Of a stretch of DNA of 64,000 nt, positions 26,795 to 35,375 are shown piece after piece (within the stretch, counting starts at the first letter, position 1; each line of letters opens with the position of its first letter). Below the pieces are notes generated by a model that did not search any database, was not told where the DNA came from, and was given only the letters and a program-made list of their open reading frames with translations. The DNA comes from Pseudomonadota bacterium (GTDB lineage: Bacteria > Pseudomonadota > Alphaproteobacteria > Rhizobiales > Hyphomicrobiaceae): contig JAFAFW010000020.1 of the NCBI GenBank assembly GCA_023423275.1, positions 62,001 through 126,000 on the forward strand, in the 5' to 3' direction. The position numbers and the translations under genes are program-made.

Positions 26795-27715
26795 TCAGCG
26801 GGAGCCGGGCCGCCGACGCGGGAGGTCTTCCTGATAGACGCGGAATTGCAGCAATTGCTCCTCGCTGCGTTCGATCTGCTCGCTCGCAGATTCACCGTTC
26901 GATTCCACGACGATCGCCGTCAGTGCCTCGGCAATCGCCATGAACGGGATCACTGTCGGTAAAACGGACATCGAGGCATTGGAGGCGACGACGACCACAT
27001 CGGCCAGATTCGCGATTGGCGACATCTTGCTGTCGGTAACGGCTATCGCCTTACCGCCCAGCCGCTTCATGAATTCGACTGCGCGCACGGTGTCCTTGGC
27101 GTACGGCCGGCAACTGAAAGCCAGCACCACGTCACCGGGCTGCGCATAGCGCAGGCTATCGGCAAACGTCCCGCCAGTGCCGGTCAGAAGCACCGTCTTG
27201 GTATTCACCATCTGGCAGGCGTAGTGGAGATAGAATGCTGCGGGAAACATGCTGCGCAGGCCGACGACATAAACCTGCCGCGCGTCGCTGAGCAGCCGTT
27301 TGGAGTTCTCAAGAGCGGCGACCGTTTCCGCGGAAAACGTCTTCTCCAGATTACGCTGGCCCTGCGCCAGGATTTCCGACACCAGCGCCGATGTGCTGGA
27401 ATCCTCTTTCCGACGGCGAATTCTCTGCAGTCGACCCGACCACGTCCCGGCGCCGACCACCAGCTTGCGGCGATAACACTCCCGCAGATCGTCATAACCC
27501 GAAAACCCGAGATCCTGAGCCAACCGCACCATAGTCGACGGATCGACACCGGCACGCCCAGCCATCGCGCGCATCGAACGCAGCGCGACTTCCTCGGGAT
27601 TATCGACGATATAGCGGGCTGCCTGCTGCTGGCGCGGGCTGAGGTCGTTGAACCGTTGCGCGATCAGCGCTTCGACCTCCTCGACATCGCCAGCCGTGCT
27701 GGGCTTATCCGTCAT
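26795..27715 (-). CDS. MurR/RpiR-family transcriptional regulator
   Basis: A 306-residue regulator: N-terminal HTH (about residues 10-85; LSPRQQQAARYIVDNP, SMRAMAGRAGVDPSTMVRLAQDLGF) and a C-terminal SIS domain (about 130-280; VYVVGLRSMFPAAFYLHYAC, DVVLAFSCRPYAKDTVRAVEF) that usually binds a phospho-sugar or similar ligand. Start chosen at ATG 27715 (MTDKPSTAGD); the upstream part of the open frame is not conserved-looking. It lies tail-to-tail with the aminotransferase and may govern the cluster. Confidence 0.88.
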   Translation of the reverse strand: MTDKPSTAGDVEEVEALIAQRFNDLSPRQQQAARYIVDNPEEVALRSMRAMAGRAGVDPSTMVRLAQDLGFSGYDDLRECYRRKLVVGAGTWSGRLQRIRRRKEDSSTSALVSEILAQGQRNLEKTFSAETVAALENSKRLLSDARQVYVVGLRSMFPAAFYLHYACQMVNTKTVLLTGTGGTFADSLRYAQPGDVVLAFSCRPYAKDTVRAVEFMKRLGGKAIAVTDSKMSPIANLADVVVVASNASMSVLPTVIPFMAIAEALTAIVVESNGESASEQIERSEEQLLQFRVYQEDLPRRRPGSR

Positions 27716-27809
27716 AGCATCAACATCCGCTTTACAGCCGAACTCGCACAATGGCCGAAGGCCACTCACCAAACCTCGCTCTAGCACGCTGCGCCGATAT
27801 CTCACAGTC

Positions 27810-28170
27810 CGTCGCGACGAGAACGTCATCATCGCGGCTCTGCTGCACGATGCGATCGAAGATCAGGAGATCCCGGCGGAGACGATTGCCCGGATGTTCA
27901 TCCGGGATGTGGCCGAGCCGGTGCGGAAATGACGGAGGACAAGTCACTCGAAAAACAGGTGCACAAGGCTCTGCAGATCGCCAGCGCGCCTCAAAAATGC
28001 CCGCGTTAGTCAAGCTGGCCGACAAGATCAGCAATGTGATCGAATATCAAAGTGAAGACCATCGATTCCACGCGTTTCTCGTTGCGTGGTCTCCTCAGCT
28101 TGATCGTGACAGTCCGCTCGATGAATCAATGCTTACGCACGTAAGCCATCTGCAATTGGCCCGTCTGTAA
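27810..28170 (+). pseudogene. Degraded HD-domain (RelA/SpoT-hydrolase-like) gene
   Basis: Pieces of one protein appear in three successive frames. ENVIIAALLHDAIEDQEI up to EPVRK (stop at 27930-27932) is followed in another frame by TEDKSLEKQVHKALQIASAP, and in the third by ALVKLADKISNVIEYQ through to a stop near 28170. This order matches small HD-domain phosphohydrolases related to ppGpp hydrolases: HDxxED metal motif, D-K-S-L, KLADK.N. The N-terminal third, including the first HD histidine, is absent. At least two frameshifts plus truncation make a functional product unlikely. Confidence 0.75.
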
Positions 28171-28282
28171 AATCATCGGGCAGACCTGTAACGCCCGCAA
28201 CTTCCGTTCCGGACTTTGCGCAATGATTACGAGCTGATGTATGATTTCGTGTGACAATCGCATGTTCCAATAGCGGACGAGT

Positions 28283-28597
28283 TCATTCCGGACCGCACGG
28301 CTCACTCGCGTCTTCGCCAGCCCAACGCAGCGCTGTCAATTTCTCGCGGAAAGCAAACCGGACAATATGCGCTTCCACCACATGCTTCATGCGTTGCAGC
28401 ATTTCGTCATCGGCAGCCTCGATCTGAAATCTGAGGATAGTGTCCGAAGCCTGCATTTTGAGACGGCCGTAGGGCATGGCCGTCTCGCCGTGATAAGCGT
28501 CATACTTGACCTGGACCTTGTGGGCAAAGTGCTTGCACATCATCTGCAGATAGCGAGAGGCCCTCTCTGTCTCGAATGTGCTGATTGCCTTGAGCAT
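28283..28597 (-). CDS. DUF2218 domain-containing protein
   Basis: A 104-residue protein with the DUF2218 pattern: TFETERASRYLQMMCKHFAHK, then MPYGRLKMQASDTILRFQI and MKHVVEAHIVRFAFREKL. The family is often encoded with siderophore uptake genes, as here. I prefer ATG 28597; the frame also opens at 28624, directly after the ABC ATPase stop. It is the last gene of the iron operon. Its biochemical role is not established. Confidence 0.75.
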   Translation of the reverse strand: MLKAISTFETERASRYLQMMCKHFAHKVQVKYDAYHGETAMPYGRLKMQASDTILRFQIEAADDEMLQRMKHVVEAHIVRFAFREKLTALRWAGEDASEPCGPE

Positions 28598-28624
28598 CCC
28601 GCTCTCTCGCGCATCCCTGATCAT

Positions 28625-29423
28625 CTAAAGAGCACCGTCGACCGAAACTTGTACATAGCCGCCGGATGAGCGATCAAGACGTGCAGCAACTCCGTAGACG
28701 TCCGCAAACATGTTGGCCGTAAGGACATCGTCCGGTGTGCCAAACACCACGATCGCGCCTTGGTGCAGGACGGCAATCCTGTCCGCCCAGCGCGCAGCAA
28801 GGTTCAAATCATGCATGACGACCACCATGATACGATCGTCATCGGCCATCGCGCGAACGAGTTGCATCACCGAAACCTGATGGCGCAGGTCGAGCGCACT
28901 GGTTGGGTTCGTCGAGCAGAAGAACGCGCGGTTGGCGCACGATTGCCTGAGCAAGGCTGACGAGTTGCCGTTGTCCGCCGGACAGGCGATCGAGATTTTC
29001 AAGTGCCAGATCGGCAATGGATAGCCGCTCAAGCACGGCGATAGCCTGCTCGTGCGCAACGGAAGCCCGGACATCGGCGTCCGTCACCGGCGAGGCCTTC
29101 AGCGCGGCAATAACGGATTCCATCACGGTAAGCGCCACGCCTTGCGGTAGCGTCTGCGGCATGAAGCCCATCAGGGTCGCGCGCTCTGCGGCAGTCATCT
29201 TCAGCACGTCCCGATTTCCAAGCGCGATCGTGCCCGTGCTTTGAAGAAGACCCGCCAGTGCCCGCAGCAGCGTGGATTTACCGGCGGCATTGGGACCGAC
29301 CAGAGCGACGACCTGCCCCGGCAGCAGCGGCCCGAGATCGAGGTCTCGGATGACAGGGCGACGCGGATAGCCGGCTGTCAGTCGTTCAATCCTCAGCGCA
29401 TCGGCTTGGGAGAAAGCGGTCAT
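28625..29423 (-). pseudogene. Iron-siderophore ABC transporter ATPase (FecE type), frameshifted
   Basis: Two overlapping frames together give one normal FecE-like ATPase. The first part (from 29423) has Walker A GPNAAGKST, the signature LSGGQRQLVSLAQA and Walker B LLLDEP. Right after that the frame breaks, and the second frame continues TSALDLRHQVSVMQL and the H-loop VVVMHDLNLAARWADR to the stop at 28625. The break lies in the C/A-rich stretch 28901-28910, where removing one base restores LLLDEPTSALD. It is either a recent disabling mutation, a programmed or sequencing slip, or an assembly error. Confidence 0.85.
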
Positions 29424-30478
29424 GCGCGATCCCTGCGGCTGAGTACAAGGATCAAAAAGAAAGGCACGCCGATCAGCGAAGTGACGAGCCCGATCGGCAT
29501 GATGATGCCTGGCACTATCAGCTTACTGACGCATGAGGACAGGCTCAGCACGAGTGCGCCGCATAACATGCTCGCGGGCAGAAAAAAGCGATGGTCCTCA
29601 CCGACCAGCAGACGGGCGATGTGCGGCCCGACAAGACCCACGAATGCGATGATGCCGACGAACGCGACCGACGTGCCTGTCAGCAAACTGATGCGCAGAA
29701 GCGAGCCGAGACGGAGCCGCCCTACATTCACACCGAGACTTTGCGCGCGCTCCTGGCCGAGCCGCAGCGCGGTCAGTTGCCAGGATGCCGCCAGAGAAAG
29801 CGGAGCAATCAGCGCCAGAACCGCCGCAACGATCAGGATCTTCTCGGAGGTTGCGCGGGTCAGGCTGCCCATCGTCCAGAATACAAGCTGCTGGAGTGCC
29901 TGCTCGCTGGCGATGAACTGCGTGATGGCGACCAGCGCATTGAACGTGAAGAACAGCGCGATGCCGAACAGAATGATCGTTTCGCCGCCGGGGCCGCGCA
30001 ACCGCGCCAGCCCCTGTAGCAGAAGCGCCGATCCGAAGGCTAAAACGAAGGCATTGATCGGCAGCACCCAGTTGTCCGGCACACCGGGCAAGCCGATGCC
30101 GAGGACGATGGCCAGCGCCGCGCCGAACGTGGCCGCCGATGACATTCCGAGCGTGAACGGACTGGCCATCGGGTTGTTCAGGATCGTCTGCAGTTCCGCG
30201 CCCGCCAGCGACAACGATGCACCAACGAGCAGAGCCATAAGGGCCTGGGGCAGACGGACGTCCCAAATGATGACGGCAGCGGACCGGCTCAGCGACGACG
30301 GCATGAAGACACCGCGCAAGGCGTCGACGGCACCGAGAGAGGACGGCCCGGTCGCCAGGTCAGAAACGAATGCGGTGAACGCAGCCAGCCCGACCGCAGC
30401 GACGAGGACCAGTCGCCGGACCAGCAAACTTCGATATCCGGTGAGGGCTAGAGAGCCTGCTGCCTGCTTCTGCGGCAT
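29420..30478 (-). CDS. Iron-siderophore ABC transporter permease (FecCD family)
   Basis: A 352-residue integral membrane protein with about nine or ten helices. Family segments are VRLPQALMALLVGASLSLAG, NNPMASPFTLGMSSAA and FVGLVGPHIARLLVGEDHR. Start at ATG 30478 (MPQKQAAG), 29 bases after the binding-protein stop; an extended upstream frame overlapping that gene is unneeded. It overlaps the ATPase gene by four bases. A single FecCD gene would form a homodimer. Confidence 0.9.
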   Translation of the reverse strand: MPQKQAAGSLALTGYRSLLVRRLVLVAAVGLAAFTAFVSDLATGPSSLGAVDALRGVFMPSSLSRSAAVIIWDVRLPQALMALLVGASLSLAGAELQTILNNPMASPFTLGMSSAATFGAALAIVLGIGLPGVPDNWVLPINAFVLAFGSALLLQGLARLRGPGGETIILFGIALFFTFNALVAITQFIASEQALQQLVFWTMGSLTRATSEKILIVAAVLALIAPLSLAASWQLTALRLGQERAQSLGVNVGRLRLGSLLRISLLTGTSVAFVGIIAFVGLVGPHIARLLVGEDHRFFLPASMLCGALVLSLSSCVSKLIVPGIIMPIGLVTSLIGVPFFLILVLSRRDRA

Positions 30479-30507
30479 GTCCCTGTTCGTCTCCGTCCCA
30501 CCGCGCG

Positions 30508-31623
30508 TCACTCGAGCTCGACCCAGTACGTTCCTTCCAGTGGCACGGAGAGAAACTGCTCGTTCAACGTTTTCAGGCTGGTATCGGGATCGATATCCCG
30601 GAACAGATCGGGATGAAACCACTTGGCCAGCGCTTCGACGGCAAGAAAGTTCATCGGCATATTGCTAAACAAGTGCCAGATACCGAACACCCGCCCGGTG
30701 CGAACCGCCTTCAACGCAGCCAGGCCCGGATGCCGCACCACCGCCGCGAGGGCCTTGCGCGATTCCTCGACAGGAACGCCAGGTCCCATCACCAGACCGC
30801 CTTTGCCCATGAGATGCACGCCGCCGGTTCCGACGTAGACATCGGGATCCTGTGTAAGCACGTATTCCATGTTCAACTGCCCGAACGGCTGTTTCAGGAC
30901 GTCAGCGGCGATGTTGTGCCCGCCGGCTGCGTCGATGAAAGCACCGATGGTCGCCCGTGCCGGCGAATTGCAGCAGTCGCCAAGCCCGGCGTGGGCATGC
31001 ATCAGGACTTTCGGCAGAGGCGGTTTGTCTTTCGCGAGCCGCTCCGAAATCCTGTCCATGTGCGACCGATAGAACGCGATGTAGCGCTCGGCCTCCTGCT
31101 CGCGTTGTAGAAGCTGGCCCAGGATACGAATACTCGGGACCGTGTTTTCAAGCGGCTTGCCGACAAAATCGACAAATACGACCACAACACCGGCCGCTTC
31201 CAGACGGGAGATAATTTCGGTGGAGTGCGTGGACGGACCATATCCGCCACTCAAAATGGCAACATCGGGCTGAACCGCCAGCGCCTGCTCTATGGAAAAC
31301 GTATCCGCGCTGCCGCGGCCAACGAGTGGAATGTCGGCGATGGCCGGGAATTTCTGACGATAACGCTCGTACGTCGTTTTGTCCTGGCGGGGGAGATCAC
31401 CCGGCCATCCGGCAAGAAGCGAGACCGGATCTGGATGTATGAGTGACAGCGCCAGAATCTGGCGTCCTTCACCCAGCACGATCCGTTTGACCGGACGCTT
31501 GATCGTCACCTGACGGTTGGCGATATCCGTAATCGTGATGGTGTCCGCGCCCAATGCCGTGCGGAGGGGAAGTCCCGCAGCATCCAAAAGTGTGCAGATC
31601 GCGATGACGACAAATCGCATCAT
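30508..31623 (-). CDS. Iron-siderophore ABC transporter substrate-binding protein (BtuF/FhuD-like)
   Basis: A 371-residue periplasmic protein with a signal peptide (MMRFVVIAICTLLDAAG ... ALGA). The body is a type III binding-protein fold: ITDIANRQVTIKRPVKRIV, VAILSGGYGP, a long helix and TGRVFGIWHLF. Glu residues for docking to the permease are expected but I cannot map them confidently. It receives ferric siderophore from the TonB receptor two genes upstream. Confidence 0.88.
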   Translation of the reverse strand: MMRFVVIAICTLLDAAGLPLRTALGADTITITDIANRQVTIKRPVKRIVLGEGRQILALSLIHPDPVSLLAGWPGDLPRQDKTTYERYRQKFPAIADIPLVGRGSADTFSIEQALAVQPDVAILSGGYGPSTHSTEIISRLEAAGVVVVFVDFVGKPLENTVPSIRILGQLLQREQEAERYIAFYRSHMDRISERLAKDKPPLPKVLMHAHAGLGDCCNSPARATIGAFIDAAGGHNIAADVLKQPFGQLNMEYVLTQDPDVYVGTGGVHLMGKGGLVMGPGVPVEESRKALAAVVRHPGLAALKAVRTGRVFGIWHLFSNMPMNFLAVEALAKWFHPDLFRDIDPDTSLKTLNEQFLSVPLEGTYWVELE

Positions 31624-31653
31624 GGACGTTCAGGCCTTCCTGCCGGTTATGGA

Positions 31654-32472
31654 TCACGCCACTTTCGGCGCCAGCGCAAATCGCAAAGCGGGACTGAGCA
31701 GCGCAGGAATGACCGACACATGATTTTCCCCGGCGATCTCACGATAGGCAACCGTCAATCCGTGGGGCTCAAGGTCGCGCAAGCGCGCAGCCATTTCCGC
31801 TGCATTGTCGACCATGCGATTTTGCGCAATCCATGCAGCCCTTTCCGGGGCGGACGTTGATTGGATTACGTCCTGCTCAAGGCTGCCGACACCGATCATG
31901 AGATGGAGGTCGCGCGGCGTATTGCGCAGCCGCTCCGCGAAATCACGCTCCATGGGCAGGATGGCCCGATCACCGAACCAGATGGATGGACTGGCGGCAA
32001 TATAGGTTGAAAATGTCCCTGCCCCGCTGAATAGAGCGAACAGCGCGAACAGACCACCGAAGGAATGGCCGAACAGAGTCTGGCGCGCAGGATCGACCGG
32101 AAGCGTTCTGGCGATCTCAGACTTGACATCGGTGTCGATGAAATTGAGGAATTCCTCAGCTCCGCCCGTTTGTGGCCAAGCCGATCCATCGGACCGGACG
32201 CCAAGCGATCCAGGGGGAACAGTCGGCGTATAGTCGTAGCTGCGTCGGATAGGATCGTGCGGCCGATCCGTCGGATAGCCGATGCCGACCACAACAGCCG
32301 GCGCAACTCCAGTCACCGCCGTCCGGCTCGACTGCAGCGCGATCGCTTCCACAAGCGTGGCGAACATCGCGTTTGCGTCCAGCACGTAGATGACCGGATA
32401 TCCCGCTGCCGGTGGAGGCTGGGTCGGCCTCGAAATGAAAATGCGAAATTCAGCGCCCGAGCGGAATCGCAT
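31654..32472 (-). CDS. Alpha/beta hydrolase, siderophore esterase type (IroE-like)
   Basis: A 272-residue esterase-fold protein. The oxyanion/nucleophile motif is FGHSFGGLFALF, with a catalytic His near the end (GENHVSVIP). YPVIYVLDANAMFATLVEA is typical of enterochelin-esterase-like hydrolases that cut siderophore esters to release iron. No ATG, GTG or TTG lies upstream in frame before a stop, yet the sequence upstream of 32472 still reads like family N-terminus (TPPDYSAPMRFRSG) and no ribosome site precedes this ATG. The N-terminus may therefore be damaged or use a rare start. Confidence 0.75.
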   Translation of the reverse strand: MRFRSGAEFRIFISRPTQPPPAAGYPVIYVLDANAMFATLVEAIALQSSRTAVTGVAPAVVVGIGYPTDRPHDPIRRSYDYTPTVPPGSLGVRSDGSAWPQTGGAEEFLNFIDTDVKSEIARTLPVDPARQTLFGHSFGGLFALFALFSGAGTFSTYIAASPSIWFGDRAILPMERDFAERLRNTPRDLHLMIGVGSLEQDVIQSTSAPERAAWIAQNRMVDNAAEMAARLRDLEPHGLTVAYREIAGENHVSVIPALLSPALRFALAPKVA

Positions 32473-32527
32473 CGGGCGCTGAATAGTCCGGGGGAGTGTG
32501 ACCGGCAGTTCTATGCCAACATCTCCG

Positions 32528-34921
32528 TTACCACTGGTATTTCAACGTCGCCATGACGTTCCGGTCCGCGCCATAGTAGCAACCGGAATTCGTAGCGCCG
32601 GTCGCAGGGAACCCGCCGCCGAACGGTCCGCAAGAAGAGAGATATTCCTTATCCAGTAGATTGGTGGCATTGACCTGCAGCGAATATCCTTCGTAGGCGT
32701 GGGACAAGGCACCGAAGTCATAGCGGGCGGCCGCATCGACCAGGAAGATGTCGTCAACGGTCCAGGTGTTGATCCTGTTGCCGTAGGTCTCGCTCATGTA
32801 ACGTACGCCGCCGCCGAGACCGAAACCATTCAAGGCGCCTTCACGGAACGTATAGAACGCCCACAGCGACGCCATGTGCTCAGGCACAGCGGTCGGGCGC
32901 TTGCCTTCATCGCCCGCATTAGATTTGGTAATTTCAGCATCGATGTACGTATAGGCTGCGGCGATGTCGAGGTTCTCGTTCAGGCTCGCGCGTGCTTCAA
33001 CTTCGATGCCGCGAGAGCGAATTTCTCCGGTCTGCACGCTGCAAGCCCCGCCCGGGCTACCAGGGCATACGTGTGCAGAGTTCGGATCCGGCGTCTGCAC
33101 GTCCTGAAGCGTGATATCGAATGCAGACACGGTGATGAACGCGTTGACGCCAACAGGCTGATATTTCACGCCGATTTCGAACTGCTCACCCGTCGTCGGC
33201 TTGAAGGGATTGCCGTCGAAGTCGACAGCGGTGCCGGTAATCGGTTCGAACGACGTCGAGTAACTGAAATACGGCGCCAGTCCATTCGAGAACTGGTACA
33301 GCAATCCTGCGCGCCAGGTGAAGTCCTCGTCCTTCTGATTGGCACGCGTTACCGCGCTGGTGGCCAGCGTGGTCGAGTCGTAATCGAAACTCGCCCAGTC
33401 ATAGCGCGCACCGAGCACGCCGGTCAGATTTCCGATTTTCAGCTGTTCTTGCGCATAAACGCCGAGTTGATCCGTTTCGCTGGTGCTATGCGTGGCAATG
33501 GCCGGCCGGGTTACCGTCAAGCCGTATGTCGGGTTGAGATAGTCGATTGTGGGAGCCGCAGCAGCAGGCCCGCCGCCGGAACCCTGAGCGTCGGCTGATG
33601 CGTACTGGTAATCAAGTCCGAACAGCACTGTGTGTTTGATGCCGCCGGTCGTGAATCTGGCCTCAGCCTGATTGTCGACGGCGTAGGAGTCGACACTGTT
33701 GATCGTCAGCGACTTGTTGCGTGTGACCGTGGAAGTCCCAGGCGTCAGGCCCGAGGTCTGAAGAGCTGCGAACGTTGTATCCAATGTCATATAGCGGAAG
33801 TTCTGCCGGACGGTCCAAGTTGGATCGAACTTGTGCTCGAACTGATAGCCGACCGAGGCCTGTTCACGCTTGAACGTATCGTAGGCCGGATCGCCAGGAT
33901 TGAAGAAGTGCGGAATCTTGCCAACCGCGGAGGGCAACGCCGATCCAAGCGCCGGCACACCAACTGAGTATGAGCTTTCCGGATCATTCAGATAGCTGGC
34001 GAGGAATGTCAGGGTTGTTGCTGTGCTCGGACGCCATGTAAACGAAGGCGCGATGGCATACCGCTCCTCATCGACGCCATAAATGTCGGTCCCGGTTTGA
34101 CGCGCCAAACCTGTCAGACGATAGGAAAACTCGCCGCCCCGGTCGATCGGACCGCCGAAGTCGAACGCCAGTTGCTTACGCGCATGCGCCCCAAACGTAA
34201 GTGCGATTTCGCCGAACGGCTCGTCGGTCGGCTTCTTGCTGACGAAGTTGACGAGGCCGCCGACACCCACCTGTCCGTAGAGCACCGAGGCCGGACCCTT
34301 GAAGACCTCGATGCGCTCCAGAAGATAGGGATCGACGACGGGAACGTCGAAGTTGAGACCGCGCTGCAGCTTCAGACCGTCCTGGAAGTGCACAAAACTC
34401 TGTAGATTGCCCAGCCCGCGAATATTGACGATGTCGTAGCGCGATGCCGGCCGTACATCGACAATGACACCCGCCGTGTAGTGCAGCGCATCGGACACGC
34501 TTTCCGCGCCCTGCTGATCCATCTGATCGCGCGTCACCACGGAAATGGATTGCGGCGTCTCGATCAGCGGCGTGCCCGTCTTGGTGCCGGTCGCGCTCTG
34601 CCCGGCCACATATCCCTTGACCGGACCGGTTGCGGTTTCCATCGGACTACGGGGCGCAGGCTGTGGCATCACAACGGCAGCTGGCGCCGGAGCAGCTTTT
34701 GGCTGCGCTTGCTTGGCTTTCGCCTTAGGCGCCGATTTCTTCGCCTCGACACTCACCTGGGGCAACGTTGTCGGGCCGATCTGTTGCGCACGCGCAGCGG
34801 TTAGCCCCAACGACAGGACGAGACCTGCAGCCACAAGGGTCCGAATTGGCCCGCTCGCTATACGCCGCGGCGCGCCGACGAACGCCGCCTTGAAAAACAC
34901 CGCCCTATGCATTGTTGCCAC
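32528..34921 (-). CDS. TonB-dependent siderophore receptor (FhuA/FpvA type)
   Basis: A 797-residue outer-membrane receptor, usual size. Signal peptide to about residue 45 (LGLTAARAQQ), a TonB-box-like LPQVSVEAKK, a lysine/alanine/proline-rich linker, then the plug domain (about 105-235; SISVVTRDQMDQQGAESV, VNIRGLGNLQSF, GPASVLYGQVGVGGLVNFVSKKP). A 22-strand barrel follows, ending in aromatic W (ATLKYQW), as outer-membrane proteins do. First gene of the iron operon, divergent from the CHAT gene. Hydroxamate-type substrates are common for this class; the ligand is not determined. Confidence 0.95.
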   Translation of the reverse strand: MATMHRAVFFKAAFVGAPRRIASGPIRTLVAAGLVLSLGLTAARAQQIGPTTLPQVSVEAKKSAPKAKAKQAQPKAAPAPAAVVMPQPAPRSPMETATGPVKGYVAGQSATGTKTGTPLIETPQSISVVTRDQMDQQGAESVSDALHYTAGVIVDVRPASRYDIVNIRGLGNLQSFVHFQDGLKLQRGLNFDVPVVDPYLLERIEVFKGPASVLYGQVGVGGLVNFVSKKPTDEPFGEIALTFGAHARKQLAFDFGGPIDRGGEFSYRLTGLARQTGTDIYGVDEERYAIAPSFTWRPSTATTLTFLASYLNDPESSYSVGVPALGSALPSAVGKIPHFFNPGDPAYDTFKREQASVGYQFEHKFDPTWTVRQNFRYMTLDTTFAALQTSGLTPGTSTVTRNKSLTINSVDSYAVDNQAEARFTTGGIKHTVLFGLDYQYASADAQGSGGGPAAAAPTIDYLNPTYGLTVTRPAIATHSTSETDQLGVYAQEQLKIGNLTGVLGARYDWASFDYDSTTLATSAVTRANQKDEDFTWRAGLLYQFSNGLAPYFSYSTSFEPITGTAVDFDGNPFKPTTGEQFEIGVKYQPVGVNAFITVSAFDITLQDVQTPDPNSAHVCPGSPGGACSVQTGEIRSRGIEVEARASLNENLDIAAAYTYIDAEITKSNAGDEGKRPTAVPEHMASLWAFYTFREGALNGFGLGGGVRYMSETYGNRINTWTVDDIFLVDAAARYDFGALSHAYEGYSLQVNATNLLDKEYLSSCGPFGGGFPATGATNSGCYYGADRNVMATLKYQW

Positions 34922-35375
34922 GCCCCCGACAGACCGTCGCTCTCCACCAACGGCGACGGATAGACCGACTGGCTGGGCGTTACCTGGCTACTCGGATCAT
35001 CTGGAAAAACTTAACTGCAATCGTCAACATTAGTTTACCTCTGGAAGTATCTTTGATTGGCAACAGTTGTAGTGCGGCCACGCCTTTCAAAATCTCTGCA
35101 GCACTGATTAAAACGCGCGTCACTGCTCCCCCCTTCTAAGAATGTCACTCTGCAGTATGGGCAGAGTGTCGGGAATTTGGTTGAATTGGGCGCGGGGTCT
35201 GAATTATCCGCAACGCGCCGTTTGGGCATTTCCATTCTGCACGATGGGGTCGTCACCGCGACAGCGGTGCGGTTCACAAGCGTCATGCCGCGCGGTCTGC
35301 AGGGCGATTGGGATGTTGCTACCGTCACGCCGCAAGTTCAAACTGCATGACGTTAGGTTTCGCTGGGGGGCTGTG
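34922..35375. other. Divergent region between TonB receptor and CHAT genes
   Basis: About 450 bases holding both promoters. An 8-bp perfect inverted repeat (CACTCTGC, 35146-35153, and GCAGAGTG, 35161-35168) is present. A short protein-like frame occupies the right end (see 35177-35350). I do not see a convincing Fur, RirA or Irr box by eye, although an AT-richer stretch at 35011-35070 would be the place to look. Confidence 0.45.
35177..35350 (+). CDS. Possible short protein or 3' remnant just upstream of the CHAT gene
   Basis: A frame ending at TGA 35348-35350, 25 bases before the CHAT start, reads like real protein: ELGAGSELSATRRLG, SILHDGVVTATAVRFTSV, GDWDVATVTPQVQTA. It has no ATG; TTG at 35177 would give 57 residues, and the open frame extends left to a stop at 35105-35107. 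It could be a small gene coupled to the CHAT gene or the surviving tail of a deleted gene. No family recognised. Confidence 0.3.
   Translation: MVELGAGSELSATRRLGISILHDGVVTATAVRFTSVMPRGLQGDWDVATVTPQVQTA

Noticed and set aside
29241..30668. 475-codon plus-strand frame opposite the FecCD permease
   Set aside because: Composition dominated by Arg/Ser/Thr/Pro, antisense to a clear permease.
32699..33598. 299-codon plus-strand frame opposite the TonB receptor
   Set aside because: Antisense shadow of the barrel-coding region.
34980..35070. Possible Fur/RirA/Irr site upstream of the TonB receptor
   Set aside because: The AT-richer stretch has no clear dyad matching known iron boxes; expected from biology but not supported by sequence.
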